A DNA stretch of 64,000 nt from Nocardioides thalensis (GTDB lineage: Bacteria > Actinomycetota > Actinomycetes > Propionibacteriales > Nocardioidaceae): the NCBI RefSeq assembly GCF_013410655.1, contig NZ_JACCFP010000001.1, forward strand, positions 1,178,001 through 1,242,000. The letters run 5' to 3'. A program made the translations under genes and the position numbers. Position 1 is the stretch's first letter, and every line of letters begins with the position of its first letter. This document shows positions 9,158 to 19,803 of this stretch, piece after piece. The notes under the pieces were generated by a model. The model ran no database searches. It had not been told where the DNA came from and saw nothing but the letters and a program-made list of their open reading frames with translations.

Positions 9158-10069
9158 ATGGGCAACGGCTTCGAGGTGACGTTCTTCGACGACCCTGCGG
9201 CGTTCCTGGCGGAGGCGTCCGACGCGCTCGTCGCCGACCCCGTGCAGGCGACCGTGATCGCGACCGTGGCACAGCGGAAGGCAGCCCACCCCGACTCCTG
9301 GTCCGGGGCGCCGTACTGCTGGTTCGCGACCGTCGCCGACGACACGGGCATCGTCGGCGTCGCGATGCGCACCGCGCCGTTCGCGCCGTACCCGCCCTAC
9401 GTGCTGTCGATGCCGGACGGCGCCGCGACGGCGCTCGCCGACGCTCTCCTCGACCGCGGCGAGGAGGTCGGTGGCGTCAACGGCTCCCGCCCGGCTGCCG
9501 ACGTGCTGATGGCCCGCATCGCCGACCACTCGGGCAGCGCGGTCGAGGTCGGCATGCACACGAGGCTGTTCGAGCTCGGCGAGCTGCTCGCGCCCGAGCC
9601 GCCGCCGGGTCACCTGCGCAGCGTGCGGCGGGAGGAGGCCGACCTCGCGCTGGCCTGGACCCGCCAGTTCCTGCTCGACGCCGACGAGCAGGCCGGCCGC
9701 GCGCCCGGCACCGGCCACGACCCCGAGAGCTTCACGCTCGACGACGTCCACCGCAAGATCGACGACGGCACCTACTGGTTCTGGGTCGACCACGCCGACC
9801 GGCCGCTGCACCTGACCGGAGCCAACCCACCGGCGTTCGGCGTCGCCCGCGTCGGCCCGGTCTTCACGCCGAAGGAGCACCGCGGTCGCGGGTACGGCGG
9901 CGCCGCGGTGGCCGCCGTCTCGGCGCTGCTGCGCGACCTCGGGCACCGGGTCATCCTGTTCACCGACCAGGCCAACCCGGTGTCGAACGAGCTCTACCAA
10001 CGGCTCGGCTACCGCGCCGTCGTCGACACCGTCGAGCTCCGGCTCACCGGTGCAGCGCGCACCCCTTGA
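9158..10069 (+). CDS. GNAT-family N-acetyltransferase
   Basis: 303 aa. The C-terminal GNAT fold shows the acetyl-CoA pyrophosphate loop in KEHRGRGYGGAAVAAVS (about 249-265) and the following FTDQANPVSNELYQRLGYRAV element. The N-terminal half is a degenerate, GNAT-like domain. Its acceptor substrate cannot be inferred. The 3' end overlaps the convergent DUF2000 gene by 26 bases. Confidence 0.85.
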   Translation: MGNGFEVTFFDDPAAFLAEASDALVADPVQATVIATVAQRKAAHPDSWSGAPYCWFATVADDTGIVGVAMRTAPFAPYPPYVLSMPDGAATALADALLDRGEEVGGVNGSRPAADVLMARIADHSGSAVEVGMHTRLFELGELLAPEPPPGHLRSVRREEADLALAWTRQFLLDADEQAGRAPGTGHDPESFTLDDVHRKIDDGTYWFWVDHADRPLHLTGANPPAFGVARVGPVFTPKEHRGRGYGGAAVAAVSALLRDLGHRVILFTDQANPVSNELYQRLGYRAVVDTVELRLTGAARTP

Positions 10070-10472
10070 GCGTCTTGTCCACCGCGTTCTTCGGGCCGAA
10101 GACGGCGAGCCCCACCAGGTCGAGGTCGGCGCCCGGCACCGCGCGCACCACCTCACGGTTGGCCTCGTCGTGGCCGGTGCGGAACATGTCGGAGGTGTAG
10201 ACCGCGGTCGGCAAGGTCCGGCGCACGGCACGCTCCCGCGCCGCGCCGATGCTCTCCTTCGAACCCTCGAAGACGAGGACCGGCATCCCGAGCAGCCGGA
10301 GGTACGCCGTCCCGTCGGCGTCCGCGTAGGGCTCGCCCACGAGCTGGGGGTGCTCGGCGGCGATCCCGCTCGCCAGGAAGGCGGTGACGTTCAGCCGCTG
10401 CCACACCTCGAGGTCGTCGCGGACGACGATCGCGATCTTGGCGTCGAACGGGGGGACCAGGATGTCGCTCAT
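10044..10472 (-). CDS. DUF2000-family protein
   Basis: 142 aa from ATG 10472, which starts the conserved DILVPPFDAKIAIVVRDDL segment; upstream codons are not conserved-looking. Small soluble alpha/beta protein resembling DUF2000, a family related to PTH2-like folds with no established activity. It is transcribed away from an AraC-type regulator gene across a 49-base gap. This arrangement suggests that the regulator controls it. Confidence 0.75.
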   Translation of the reverse strand: MSDILVPPFDAKIAIVVRDDLEVWQRLNVTAFLASGIAAEHPQLVGEPYADADGTAYLRLLGMPVLVFEGSKESIGAARERAVRRTLPTAVYTSDMFRTGHDEANREVVRAVPGADLDLVGLAVFGPKNAVDKTLKGCALHR

Positions 10473-10509
10473 GCGCACGATCGTCGGGCGCCGGGCGGGC
10501 CGCGTCTTG

Positions 10510-10515
10510 TACGTT
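10510..10515 (+). promoter_or_regulatory. Putative -10 TACGTT, leaderless AraC gene
   Basis: TACGTT ends six bases before the ATG at 10522, inside the 49-base divergent gap that must also carry the DUF2000 promoter. Confidence 0.35.
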
Positions 10516-10521
10516 CCTGAC

Positions 10522-11352
10522 ATGGACGGGCCCCCGCCCTCGATCCGCGCCTGGCGTCCCGACGTGCCCGGCGTCGCGGAGGTGCTGCACGCGCACTTCC
10601 CCCGGCACGCCTACCCGATGCACGTCCACGACACCTGGACCGTGCTCATGGTCGATGCCGGCACGGTCCGCTACGACCTCGAACGGCACGAGCACGCGAC
10701 CGGCAGCACGCTGGTGACGCTGCTCCCGCCGGGCGTCGCCCACGACGGCCGCTCGGTAGCCGGCGACGGCTTCCGCAAGCGGGTGCTCTACCTCGACGCC
10801 GACCGGATCGACCCGGCCCGCACCGGCCGGGCGGTCGACCGGCCCGACTGGGGCGACCCCGTGCTCCGCGCCGAGCTCGACCGCGTGCACCGGGTGCTCT
10901 CGCGACCCGGAGACGAGCTCGAGGCGGAGAGCAGGCTGGCGCTCGTCACCGACCGCCTGTCCCGCCACCTGGCGGGCGTCGACCCGGTCGCCCCAGAGCC
11001 GCGGGCACCCGGACTCGCCCGCCGGCTGCGCGACCTCCTCGACGCCCACGTCGTCGACGGGATCACCCTCGAGGAGGCCGCCGCGACGCTCGGCGCCCAC
11101 CCCACGCACCTGGTCCGCGCCTTCCGTCGCGAGATGGGGGTCGCGCCGCACCGCTACCTGACCGGGCTGCGCCTCGACCGGGCCCGCCGCCGGCTGCTGG
11201 CGGGGGAGCCCGTCGCCGAGGTGGCGGTCGGCGTCGGCTTCTACGACCAGTCCCACCTGACCCGGCACTTCCGGCGGTTGATCGGCGTGACCCCGGGCGC
11301 GTACGCCGCGTCGGGCAGATGCGCGGTGCGCCGTAGACTCGGGCCGCCATGA
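10522..11352 (+). CDS. AraC-family transcriptional regulator
   Basis: 276 aa. The N-terminal cupin sensor domain contains HAYPMHVHDTWTVLMVDAGTVRYDL. The C-terminal part has two helix-turn-helix motifs (ITLEEAAATLGAHPTHLVRAFRREMG and VAEVAVGVGFYDQSHLTRHFRRLIGVTPGAY), the latter being the AraC signature. The ATG at 10522 was taken because upstream codons run through the divergent DUF2000 start. The stop overlaps the folC start by four bases (ATGA), so part of folC expression may be coupled to it. Confidence 0.9.
   Translation: MDGPPPSIRAWRPDVPGVAEVLHAHFPRHAYPMHVHDTWTVLMVDAGTVRYDLERHEHATGSTLVTLLPPGVAHDGRSVAGDGFRKRVLYLDADRIDPARTGRAVDRPDWGDPVLRAELDRVHRVLSRPGDELEAESRLALVTDRLSRHLAGVDPVAPEPRAPGLARRLRDLLDAHVVDGITLEEAAATLGAHPTHLVRAFRREMGVAPHRYLTGLRLDRARRRLLAGEPVAEVAVGVGFYDQSHLTRHFRRLIGVTPGAYAASGRCAVRRRLGPP
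11334..11339 (+). promoter_or_regulatory. Putative -10 TAGACT ahead of folC
   Basis: TAGACT, inside the end of the AraC gene, ends nine bases before the folC ATG. It could give folC its own near-leaderless transcript. Confidence 0.3.
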
Positions 11353-12695
11353 GTGAGTCAGCCGCGCGCCCCGCCCAGACGTTCGCCGAGGCCGAGGACG
11401 CGCTCCTGTCGCGCTGGCCCGAGACCCGGCTGGAGCCGTCGCTGGACCGGATCCTCGCGTTCACCGAGCTGCTCGGCGACCCGCAGCGGGCCTACCGCTC
11501 GATCCACCTCACCGGCACCAACGGGAAGACGTCGACGGCGCGGATGGTCGACACCCTGCTGCGCTCCCTCGACCTGCGCACCGGGCGGTTCACCAGCCCG
11601 CACGTCGAGAAGATGAGCGAGCGGATCAGCATCGACGGCGAGCCGCTCGACGACGAGGCCTTCGTGCGCGCGTTCAACGACGTCGCGCCGTACACCCACC
11701 TCGTCGACGAGTCCGAGGCGCACCCCCTGTCGTTCTTCGAGACCGTCGTCGGGATGGCGTACGCCGCGTTCGCGGACGCCCCGATCGACGTCGCGGTCGT
11801 CGAGGTCGGGATGGGCGGCTCCTGGGATGCGACCAACGTCATCGACGCCGACGTCGCAGTGATCACGCCCATCGCCGTTGACCACGCCAACTACCTCGGG
11901 CCCACGCCAGCAGCGATCGCGGAGGAGAAGGCCGGGATCATCAAGGCGGGTGCCACGGCGATCGTGGCCCAGCAGCCCGTGGAGGCGGCCGAGGTCATCC
12001 TCCGCCGGGCCGCCGAGGTCGGCGCGACCGTGGCCCGGGAGGGCATGGAGTTCGGGGTCATCGACCGGGTGCCCGCGGTCGGCGGCCAGTCGGTGAGCCT
12101 CCAGGGCCTGCGCGGCCGCTACGACGAGGTCTTCCTCCCGCTCTACGGCGCCCACCAGGCGCAGAACGCCGCGCTCGCGCTCGCCGCGGTGGAGGCGCTC
12201 GTCGAGCACCCGATCGGTGACGACATCGTCCGCGAGGCCTTCGCCCAGGTCACCTCGCCCGGCCGGCTCGAGGTCGTCCGGCGCAGCCCGACGATCGTCC
12301 TCGACGCGGCGCACAACCCGGCGGGCGCCGAGGCCACCGCGGCCGCGCTCGAGGACTCGTTCCGGTTCGACCCGCTCGTCGGCGTGATCGGGGTGATGGC
12401 CGACAAGGACCACGAGGGCATGCTCGCGGCGTTCGAGCCGCACCTCACCCACGTGGTGATCACCCAGAACGCCACCGAGCGGGCGATGCCGGCCGAGGAG
12501 CTCGCCGTGACCGCCCGCGAGGTCTTCGGCGAGGAGCGGGTCACCGTGGTGCCGCGCCTGATCGACGCGATCACGGAGGCGGCCGCGCTGGCCGAGGCCG
12601 ACAGCGGCGACTCGCTGTCCTCGGGCGCGGTGCTGGTCACGGGCTCGGTGGTCACGGTCGGCGAGGCCCGCGTGCTGCTGGGCGGGCCCAAGTGA
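11349..12695 (+). CDS. folC: Bifunctional dihydrofolate synthase / folylpolyglutamate synthase
   Basis: 448 aa Mur-ligase-type enzyme adding glutamate to dihydropteroate and then to folates, using ATP. The P-loop is TGTNGKTSTARM. The Mur-ligase signature VEVGMGGSWDATNV and the C-terminal LDAAHNPAGAEATA (nucleotide/Glu domain) are present. It overlaps the AraC gene upstream and the DUF4233 gene downstream by four bases each. Confidence 0.95.
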   Translation: MSESAARPAQTFAEAEDALLSRWPETRLEPSLDRILAFTELLGDPQRAYRSIHLTGTNGKTSTARMVDTLLRSLDLRTGRFTSPHVEKMSERISIDGEPLDDEAFVRAFNDVAPYTHLVDESEAHPLSFFETVVGMAYAAFADAPIDVAVVEVGMGGSWDATNVIDADVAVITPIAVDHANYLGPTPAAIAEEKAGIIKAGATAIVAQQPVEAAEVILRRAAEVGATVAREGMEFGVIDRVPAVGGQSVSLQGLRGRYDEVFLPLYGAHQAQNAALALAAVEALVEHPIGDDIVREAFAQVTSPGRLEVVRRSPTIVLDAAHNPAGAEATAAALEDSFRFDPLVGVIGVMADKDHEGMLAAFEPHLTHVVITQNATERAMPAEELAVTAREVFGEERVTVVPRLIDAITEAAALAEADSGDSLSSGAVLVTGSVVTVGEARVLLGGPK

Positions 12696-13078
12696 ACAAC
12701 GCCCGGCGGTCGATGTGCGCGGCGATCCTCACGCTCGAGGCGATCACGCTCGGGCTGACGACGCCGGTGATGATCACCATCGCCGACGTCGAGCCCGGCA
12801 CCGCCCTCCCGATCGGGCTCGGCCTGGCGCTGCTCTGCATCCTGACCGCCGGCCTGCTCCGGGCCGAGTGGGCGTACGGGTTGGGCCACCTGATCCAGGT
12901 GGCGGCGATCGCGCTCGGCGTCGTCGTGCCCTTCATGTTCGTGCTCGGGCCGATCTTCGCTCTTCTCTGGGGCACGGCCTACTGGCTGGGCCGCAAGATC
13001 GAGCGCGAGCGCGCTGCGTCGTACGCCGAGCACGCCCGAAACCAAGAGTCTGCTGAGGATGAGCCGCCGCGAATCTGA
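12692..13078 (+). CDS. DUF4233 membrane protein
   Basis: 128 aa with four hydrophobic segments and a charged C-terminal tail. It starts with GTG overlapping the folC stop (GTGA), the usual actinobacterial folC-DUF4233 arrangement. Function is unknown. In many relatives ndk follows; here secA follows instead. Confidence 0.8.
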   Translation: MNNARRSMCAAILTLEAITLGLTTPVMITIADVEPGTALPIGLGLALLCILTAGLLRAEWAYGLGHLIQVAAIALGVVVPFMFVLGPIFALLWGTAYWLGRKIERERAASYAEHARNQESAEDEPPRI

Positions 13079-13102
13079 CGCCTAGCCCGGCGTCGGTAGA
13101 GT
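13075..13102 (+). promoter_or_regulatory. Putative secA promoter, CTGACG-N16-TAGAGT, leaderless
   Basis: A -35-like CTGACG (13075-13080) and -10 TAGAGT (13097-13102) are 16 bases apart. The -10 ends six bases before the secA GTG. The -35 overlaps the DUF4233 stop codon, so secA is probably transcribed separately as a leaderless mRNA. Confidence 0.5.
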
Positions 13103-13108
13103 GACGGG

Positions 13109-15984
<2,876 letters not shown>

Positions 15985-15988
<4 letters not shown>

Positions 15989-16485
15989 GAGAAGTCGAGC
16001 GCCGTACAGATCCAGCGCTGGTCAACCCGCTCGAAGCGGGCGGCCAGCGCACGGGACCGCGCGCCGTAGCGCACGTGGACGCCGGCCTCGACCACGTCGT
16101 GGGTGATGAAGCAGGTGTGCACGCTGTGCACGACGGGCCGCACCTGCTGCACGCGGCCGAGGCCCGGCTGGTGGCCGCCCGCGCGGGCGACCAGGAGCGC
16201 CCGGCGGTGCAGGTCGGCGTAGACCTCCGGGGAGCTCCAGCGCAGCAGCTGGGAGACCGGCCGGTCGCCGCCGACGATCTCCACGCTGGCCTGGGCGTAG
16301 CGCCGCGTCCACTCCTCGATCGAGTGCCGGAGGCGCCGCTCGATGGGCACGACGGTCGCGCCGCGCGGGCGAGGCCGGGTCACGGGGCCCGGCGGCTCGC
16401 TGCGGGGGAGCAGCGCCAGCGCGAGCGTGCCCTGGGTGGTGGCGACCGGGACCGGGGTCCGGTCGCCCTCGGCGTCGATGGTCAT
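15985..16485 (-). CDS. Rv3235-like conserved actinobacterial protein
   Basis: 166 aa. The ATG at 16485 is preceded by a perfect AGGAGG seven bases upstream; the longer frame is not used. The C-terminal two-thirds match the Rv3235 family, which lies near secA in many actinobacteria: [52 protein letters not shown], and a terminal RWICTALDF. Function is unknown. It is translationally coupled to the LysM gene (ATGA overlap at 16482-16485). Confidence 0.75.
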
Positions 16486-17177
16486 GAGGTTCCTCCTGGT
16501 GGTGTGGGGCGCGGCGGTACGTCGAGCCGCTGGCCGGGGTGGATGAGGTCGGGGTCGTCGCCGATCACGCGGCGGTTGGCGCGATAGAGGCGGGGCCAGT
16601 GCGCGGCGACCTCGGCGGTGGTCGCGTCGGGCCCCAGTGCGGAGCGGGCGATCGCCCACAGCGAGTCGCCGGGCCGCACCCGGACGGTCGCCGTCAGGTG
16701 CGGCGCAGCCCGCGAGCGGTCGCGTTCCTCGATCCGCGAGCCGTCGCCACCGGTCGCCCGGTCGGGCAGCGGCAGCCCCGTGAGGGGGTGCCCGCCGCGC
16801 GAGCCCGCCGGCGCCGGCGCGTCCGGCCCGGTGTCAGCTGCTGCGGGCTGCGCGGCGACGAGGACGGCGACCCCGCAGGCGGCGAGCAGGGCCCGGCGTA
16901 CGGGACCGACGGCGGCTGCCGCTCCAGCTCCGGCGCCCGCCCGCAGCACGTCGACCGCGACCGCTGTCGTGATCACCCAGAGCCACCCGGTCGCCAACGC
17001 CGCCGCCGCGGCGCTGCCCGCGACCAGGAGATCGGCGAAGGCCGGCTCCGGAGCGGGGCCCAGCGCGCCGGGGATCGTGGTCGCGGCAAGGCGCGCCAGG
17101 GCGAGCGCGGCGGCGGTCACCGCGGTCCAGAGGGTCGCTGCGCGAGCACGCGGCGCCCAGCGCGAGGAGTGGTACAT
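16482..17177 (-). CDS. LysM-domain membrane protein
   Basis: 231 aa. Three hydrophobic segments (about 14-35, 45-77 and 92-113) precede a linker and a C-terminal LysM motif (VRVRPGDSLWAIARSAL...LIHPGQRLDVP, about 168-222). LysM binds peptidoglycan or chitin-like glycans, so the C-terminus is probably outside, touching the wall. This gene is the first of a two-gene unit with the Rv3235-like gene. A tandem 10-bp repeat lies 15 bases upstream of the start. Confidence 0.8.
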   Translation of the reverse strand: MYHSSRWAPRARAATLWTAVTAAALALARLAATTIPGALGPAPEPAFADLLVAGSAAAAALATGWLWVITTAVAVDVLRAGAGAGAAAAVGPVRRALLAACGVAVLVAAQPAAADTGPDAPAPAGSRGGHPLTGLPLPDRATGGDGSRIEERDRSRAAPHLTATVRVRPGDSLWAIARSALGPDATTAEVAAHWPRLYRANRRVIGDDPDLIHPGQRLDVPPRPTPPGGTS

Positions 17178-17192
17178 CCCGAGAGATCCTTG

Positions 17193-17212
17193 CGTTTGCG
17201 TCCGTTTGCGTC
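17193..17212 (-). repeat. Tandem 10-bp direct repeat in LysM gene leader
   Basis: Two exact, adjacent copies of GACGCAAACG (minus-strand reading) lie between 15 and 35 bases upstream of the LysM start, with a partial third unit (CGCAAGG) next to them. The position suits an operator or leader element. Confidence 0.5.
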
Positions 17213-17300
17213 AGTCAACGCCCATTGAGGCGTGAAGTCAATCGGTCCTCCACAGGCCCGGATGGCGTCGGGCCGCGCGGACCGTGATTGGCTGACCGGC

Positions 17301-17837
17301 ATGGGATGGGAGGACGAGCTCTTCGCGCTGTTCGACGACCTGGAGGGCGAGGCCGGCGCGCTCTACGCGGCGGAGCGGGAGGCCGAGATCGCCGACCGGA
17401 GCCGCGCGGAGTACCAGCAGGTCACCCTCGCCAGCCGGCTGATGGCGTCCACCGGGACCGAGGTGACGCTCACGGTCGACGGCATCGGACAGCTCAGCGG
17501 CACCGTCGAGCGGGTGGCTGCGGCGTGGCTGCTGATGTCGTCCGGTGAGCACGACTGGGTGGTGAACCTCGCCGGGGTGCTGGCCGTCCAAGGAGCGTCG
17601 GTCCGTTCCATCCCGGAGGTCGCATGGTCCCCGTTGACGCGTCTCGGGCTCGGGTCCGCGTTGCGCCGGATCTCCGAGTCCGGCGAGCGCTGCCTGCTGC
17701 ACCTCCGCGACGGCAGCCGTCATGAGGGCACGCTGCGCCGCATCGGCGCCGACTTCTGCGAGCTGGCCGAGGGCGAGGAGCGCCGTGTGGTTCTCGTCGC
17801 GTTCTCGGCGTTGGCTGCGGCCCAGTCACGGGCCTGA
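17301..17837 (+). CDS. Conserved actinobacterial protein of unknown function
   Basis: 178 aa from ATG 17301 (MGWEDELFALFDDLEGEA), the conserved-looking start of this family. A longer frame from 17232 has no ribosome site. The acidic N-terminal helix is followed by two similar beta-rich halves: TGTEVTLTVDGIGQLSGTVERVAAAWLLMSSGEHDWVVNL, then GERCLLHLRDGSRHEGTLRRIGADFCELAEGEERRVVLV. Both look like small barrel (Sm/LSm-like) repeats. I know this as a recurrent actinobacterial hypothetical; no function is assigned. Confidence 0.65.
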   Translation: MGWEDELFALFDDLEGEAGALYAAEREAEIADRSRAEYQQVTLASRLMASTGTEVTLTVDGIGQLSGTVERVAAAWLLMSSGEHDWVVNLAGVLAVQGASVRSIPEVAWSPLTRLGLGSALRRISESGERCLLHLRDGSRHEGTLRRIGADFCELAEGEERRVVLVAFSALAAAQSRA

Positions 17838-17852
17838 CCTAGAATCGGAAGG

Positions 17853-17888
17853 GAGTCCGGCCGACCCGAGGTCGGGCTCGGACGACTC
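17853..17888 (+). other. Strong hairpin ahead of the sulfatase gene
   Basis: GAGTC (17853-17857) pairs with GACTC (17884-17888), and inside it CCGACC-cga-GGTCGG forms a 6-bp stem with a three-base loop. It lies between an upstream gene and the sulfatase start 54 bases downstream. It may be a terminator of the preceding gene or a 5' leader structure; there is no T-tract. Confidence 0.45.
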
Positions 17889-17942
17889 TCTCGGGGCGGT
17901 CCCTTCATCGCCCTGTCCCCAACCAGTTGAGGATGGACGACC

Positions 17943-19430
17943 TTGAGACCGCGGGTACTGCTTCCTGCCGCCCTGGTGCTGATCGCGATCACCGCGCTCC
18001 TGCTCCAGGGCGCGAGCACTCGGGGCCTGGTGCCGAGCATGGCGCCGGGTGACGAGGCGGACGTGCGACCCAACATCGTGGTGATCCTCACCGACGACAT
18101 GCGCACCGACGAGATGCAGTACCTGCCGTTCACGCAGCAGTTCCTGGCGAGCGGCGGCACGACGTACACCAACGCGATCTCGCCGCACCCGATCTGCTGC
18201 CCGGCCCGGGCCGAGCTCGTCACCGGCCAGTACGGCCACAACAACGGCGTCCGCCACAACCTCGGCCCGTACGGCGGGATCGACGCGCTGCGGCGCCCCG
18301 ACGACACGATCGGCCGCTGGCTGGACCTCGCCGGCTACCGCACGGGCTACCACGGCAAGTACCTCAACGGCTACACACGGTCGCTCGGTCGCCCGGCCGG
18401 CTGGGACGCCTGGGACCCGATCGTCGGCGGCACGACCTACGCCTACTGGCGCTCGGAGTGGTATGACGGCGACGTCTACGAGGACCGCTACATCACCGAC
18501 GTGACGTCCGAGCGCGTCGGCGGGATGGTCGACGACCTCTCGGGCGACGACCCGTTCATGATGGTCGTCAACCACACCGCGCCCCACGGCCGCAGCGGCG
18601 GCCTGGTGAAGAAGCCGGCGACCCAGCCCCGGTACGACGACGAGTACCTCGACCTCCGCCCGGAGTTCATGGACCGGCCCTCGTTCTACGAGGACGACGT
18701 CGCGGACCTGCCGCGCGACCTGTTCGAGGCCGACTTCACCAAGAAGGACGAGCTCGTCCGCGCGCGGGCCCGCGCCCGCGCCCTGCGCTCGGTCGACGAC
18801 AGCATCCAGCAGCTGGTGACCGACCTCGAGGAGTCCGGCGAGCTCGACAACACGATCCTCGTGTTCACCTCCGACAACGGGTTCGTCCTCGGTGAGCACC
18901 GGATGCACGGCAAGAACTACCTGGTCGACGAGTCGCTCGACATCCCGCTGCTGGTCCGCGGCCCGGGCGTGCCCGCCGGCGCCACCAACCACGAGACGGT
19001 GACCCTGGTCGACCTCGCCGCCACGATCCTCGAGTGGGCGGGCGCCGAGCCGTCGGCTGACCGGCCGTCCGACGGCCTCTCGCTGCTCGACACCACCGCC
19101 CTGGCCGAGCGCGACACCGTGCTGGTGCAGGCCGGCGACGGTGAGCGCGACGCCGACCACGGCTGGCGCTACCGGGGCGTCACGACCGACCGCTACCTCT
19201 ATGCGACCCACCCGGGCGACCCCTCGGTCGGGCTGCTGTTCGACCGCGAGGTCGACCCGTGGGCACTCGACAACGTCTACGGCGACCCGCGCTACGCCGC
19301 CACGCAGGCGGAGCTGCGCCGGCGCCTGGTCGAGCTGGCCGACTGCCGGGGCGCGGAGTGCAACCAGTCGTTCGGGCCGGTGCCGGGGCCGACGGAGTCG
19401 CCCGCGCGGACGAAGGCCCGGCGGCGCTGA
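17943..19430 (+). CDS. Secreted sulfatase (formylglycine type)
   Basis: 495 aa. It starts at TTG, with GAGGA nine bases upstream; the ATG at 17933 is out of frame. A signal peptide (about 1-25) precedes the alkaline-phosphatase-like sulfatase fold. Metal residues are in ILTDDMRTDE (Asp51/52) and TSDNGFVLGEH (about 313). The CxPxR modification motif is C-C-P-A-R with Cys85 as the likely formylglycine. No maturase gene is nearby. It probably removes sulfate from an external glycan or sulfate ester. It sits about 9 kb from a group of sulfotransferase-like genes. Confidence 0.85.
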   Translation: MRPRVLLPAALVLIAITALLLQGASTRGLVPSMAPGDEADVRPNIVVILTDDMRTDEMQYLPFTQQFLASGGTTYTNAISPHPICCPARAELVTGQYGHNNGVRHNLGPYGGIDALRRPDDTIGRWLDLAGYRTGYHGKYLNGYTRSLGRPAGWDAWDPIVGGTTYAYWRSEWYDGDVYEDRYITDVTSERVGGMVDDLSGDDPFMMVVNHTAPHGRSGGLVKKPATQPRYDDEYLDLRPEFMDRPSFYEDDVADLPRDLFEADFTKKDELVRARARARALRSVDDSIQQLVTDLEESGELDNTILVFTSDNGFVLGEHRMHGKNYLVDESLDIPLLVRGPGVPAGATNHETVTLVDLAATILEWAGAEPSADRPSDGLSLLDTTALAERDTVLVQAGDGERDADHGWRYRGVTTDRYLYATHPGDPSVGLLFDREVDPWALDNVYGDPRYAATQAELRRRLVELADCRGAECNQSFGPVPGPTESPARTKARRR

Positions 19431-19433
19431 CCG

Positions 19434-19772
19434 CTACGTCGCGTCCACGTCGTACGGCGGCCGCTCGCCCACGCCGAGCGGACGCTGACCGGCCCGCCGC
19501 GCCCGCGGCTCGTCGTCGAGGTCGTCCTCGGCCATCGCCTCGGCGATGTGCTTGCGCACGATCGTCCGGGGGTCGAGGTCGCGCAGCTCCAGGTCGGCGA
19601 ACTCGGGACCGAGCTCGGAGCGCAGCTCGTCGCGGGCCGACGTCGCGAACCGGCGGACCTGCCGGAGGAGCTGGCCCGCCTGCCTGGCGAGCTCGGGCAG
19701 CTTGTCGGGGCCGAAGACCAACACCGCGATGAACGCGATGACCGCAAGCTCGGTCAGGCCGACTCCGAACAC
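19434..19772 (-). CDS. tatB: Twin-arginine translocase subunit TatB
   Basis: 112 aa. A single N-terminal membrane helix (GLTELAVIAFIAVLVFGPDKLPELARQ) carries the FGP hinge of TatA/B proteins. An amphipathic helix and a charged tail of TatB length follow (QVRRFATSARDELRSELGPEF). It starts with GTG. It lies 31 bases downstream of mrp and has its own -10-like hexamer. It ends three bases from the convergent sulfatase stop. Confidence 0.9.
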   Translation of the reverse strand: MFGVGLTELAVIAFIAVLVFGPDKLPELARQAGQLLRQVRRFATSARDELRSELGPEFADLELRDLDPRTIVRKHIAEAMAEDDLDDEPRARRAGQRPLGVGERPPYDVDAT

Positions 19773-19778
19773 GGCGTG

Positions 19779-19784
19779 ATCCTA
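19779..19784 (-). promoter_or_regulatory. Putative -10 TAGGAT, leaderless tatB
   Basis: On the minus strand TAGGAT ends exactly six bases before the tatB GTG. Confidence 0.45.
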
Positions 19785-19803
19785 CGGGCCCTCGCGGCCC
19801 GCG

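Noticed and set aside
17232..17300. Upstream start for the 178-aa unknown protein
   Set aside because: No ribosome site, and the conserved-looking acidic N-terminus begins at 17301.
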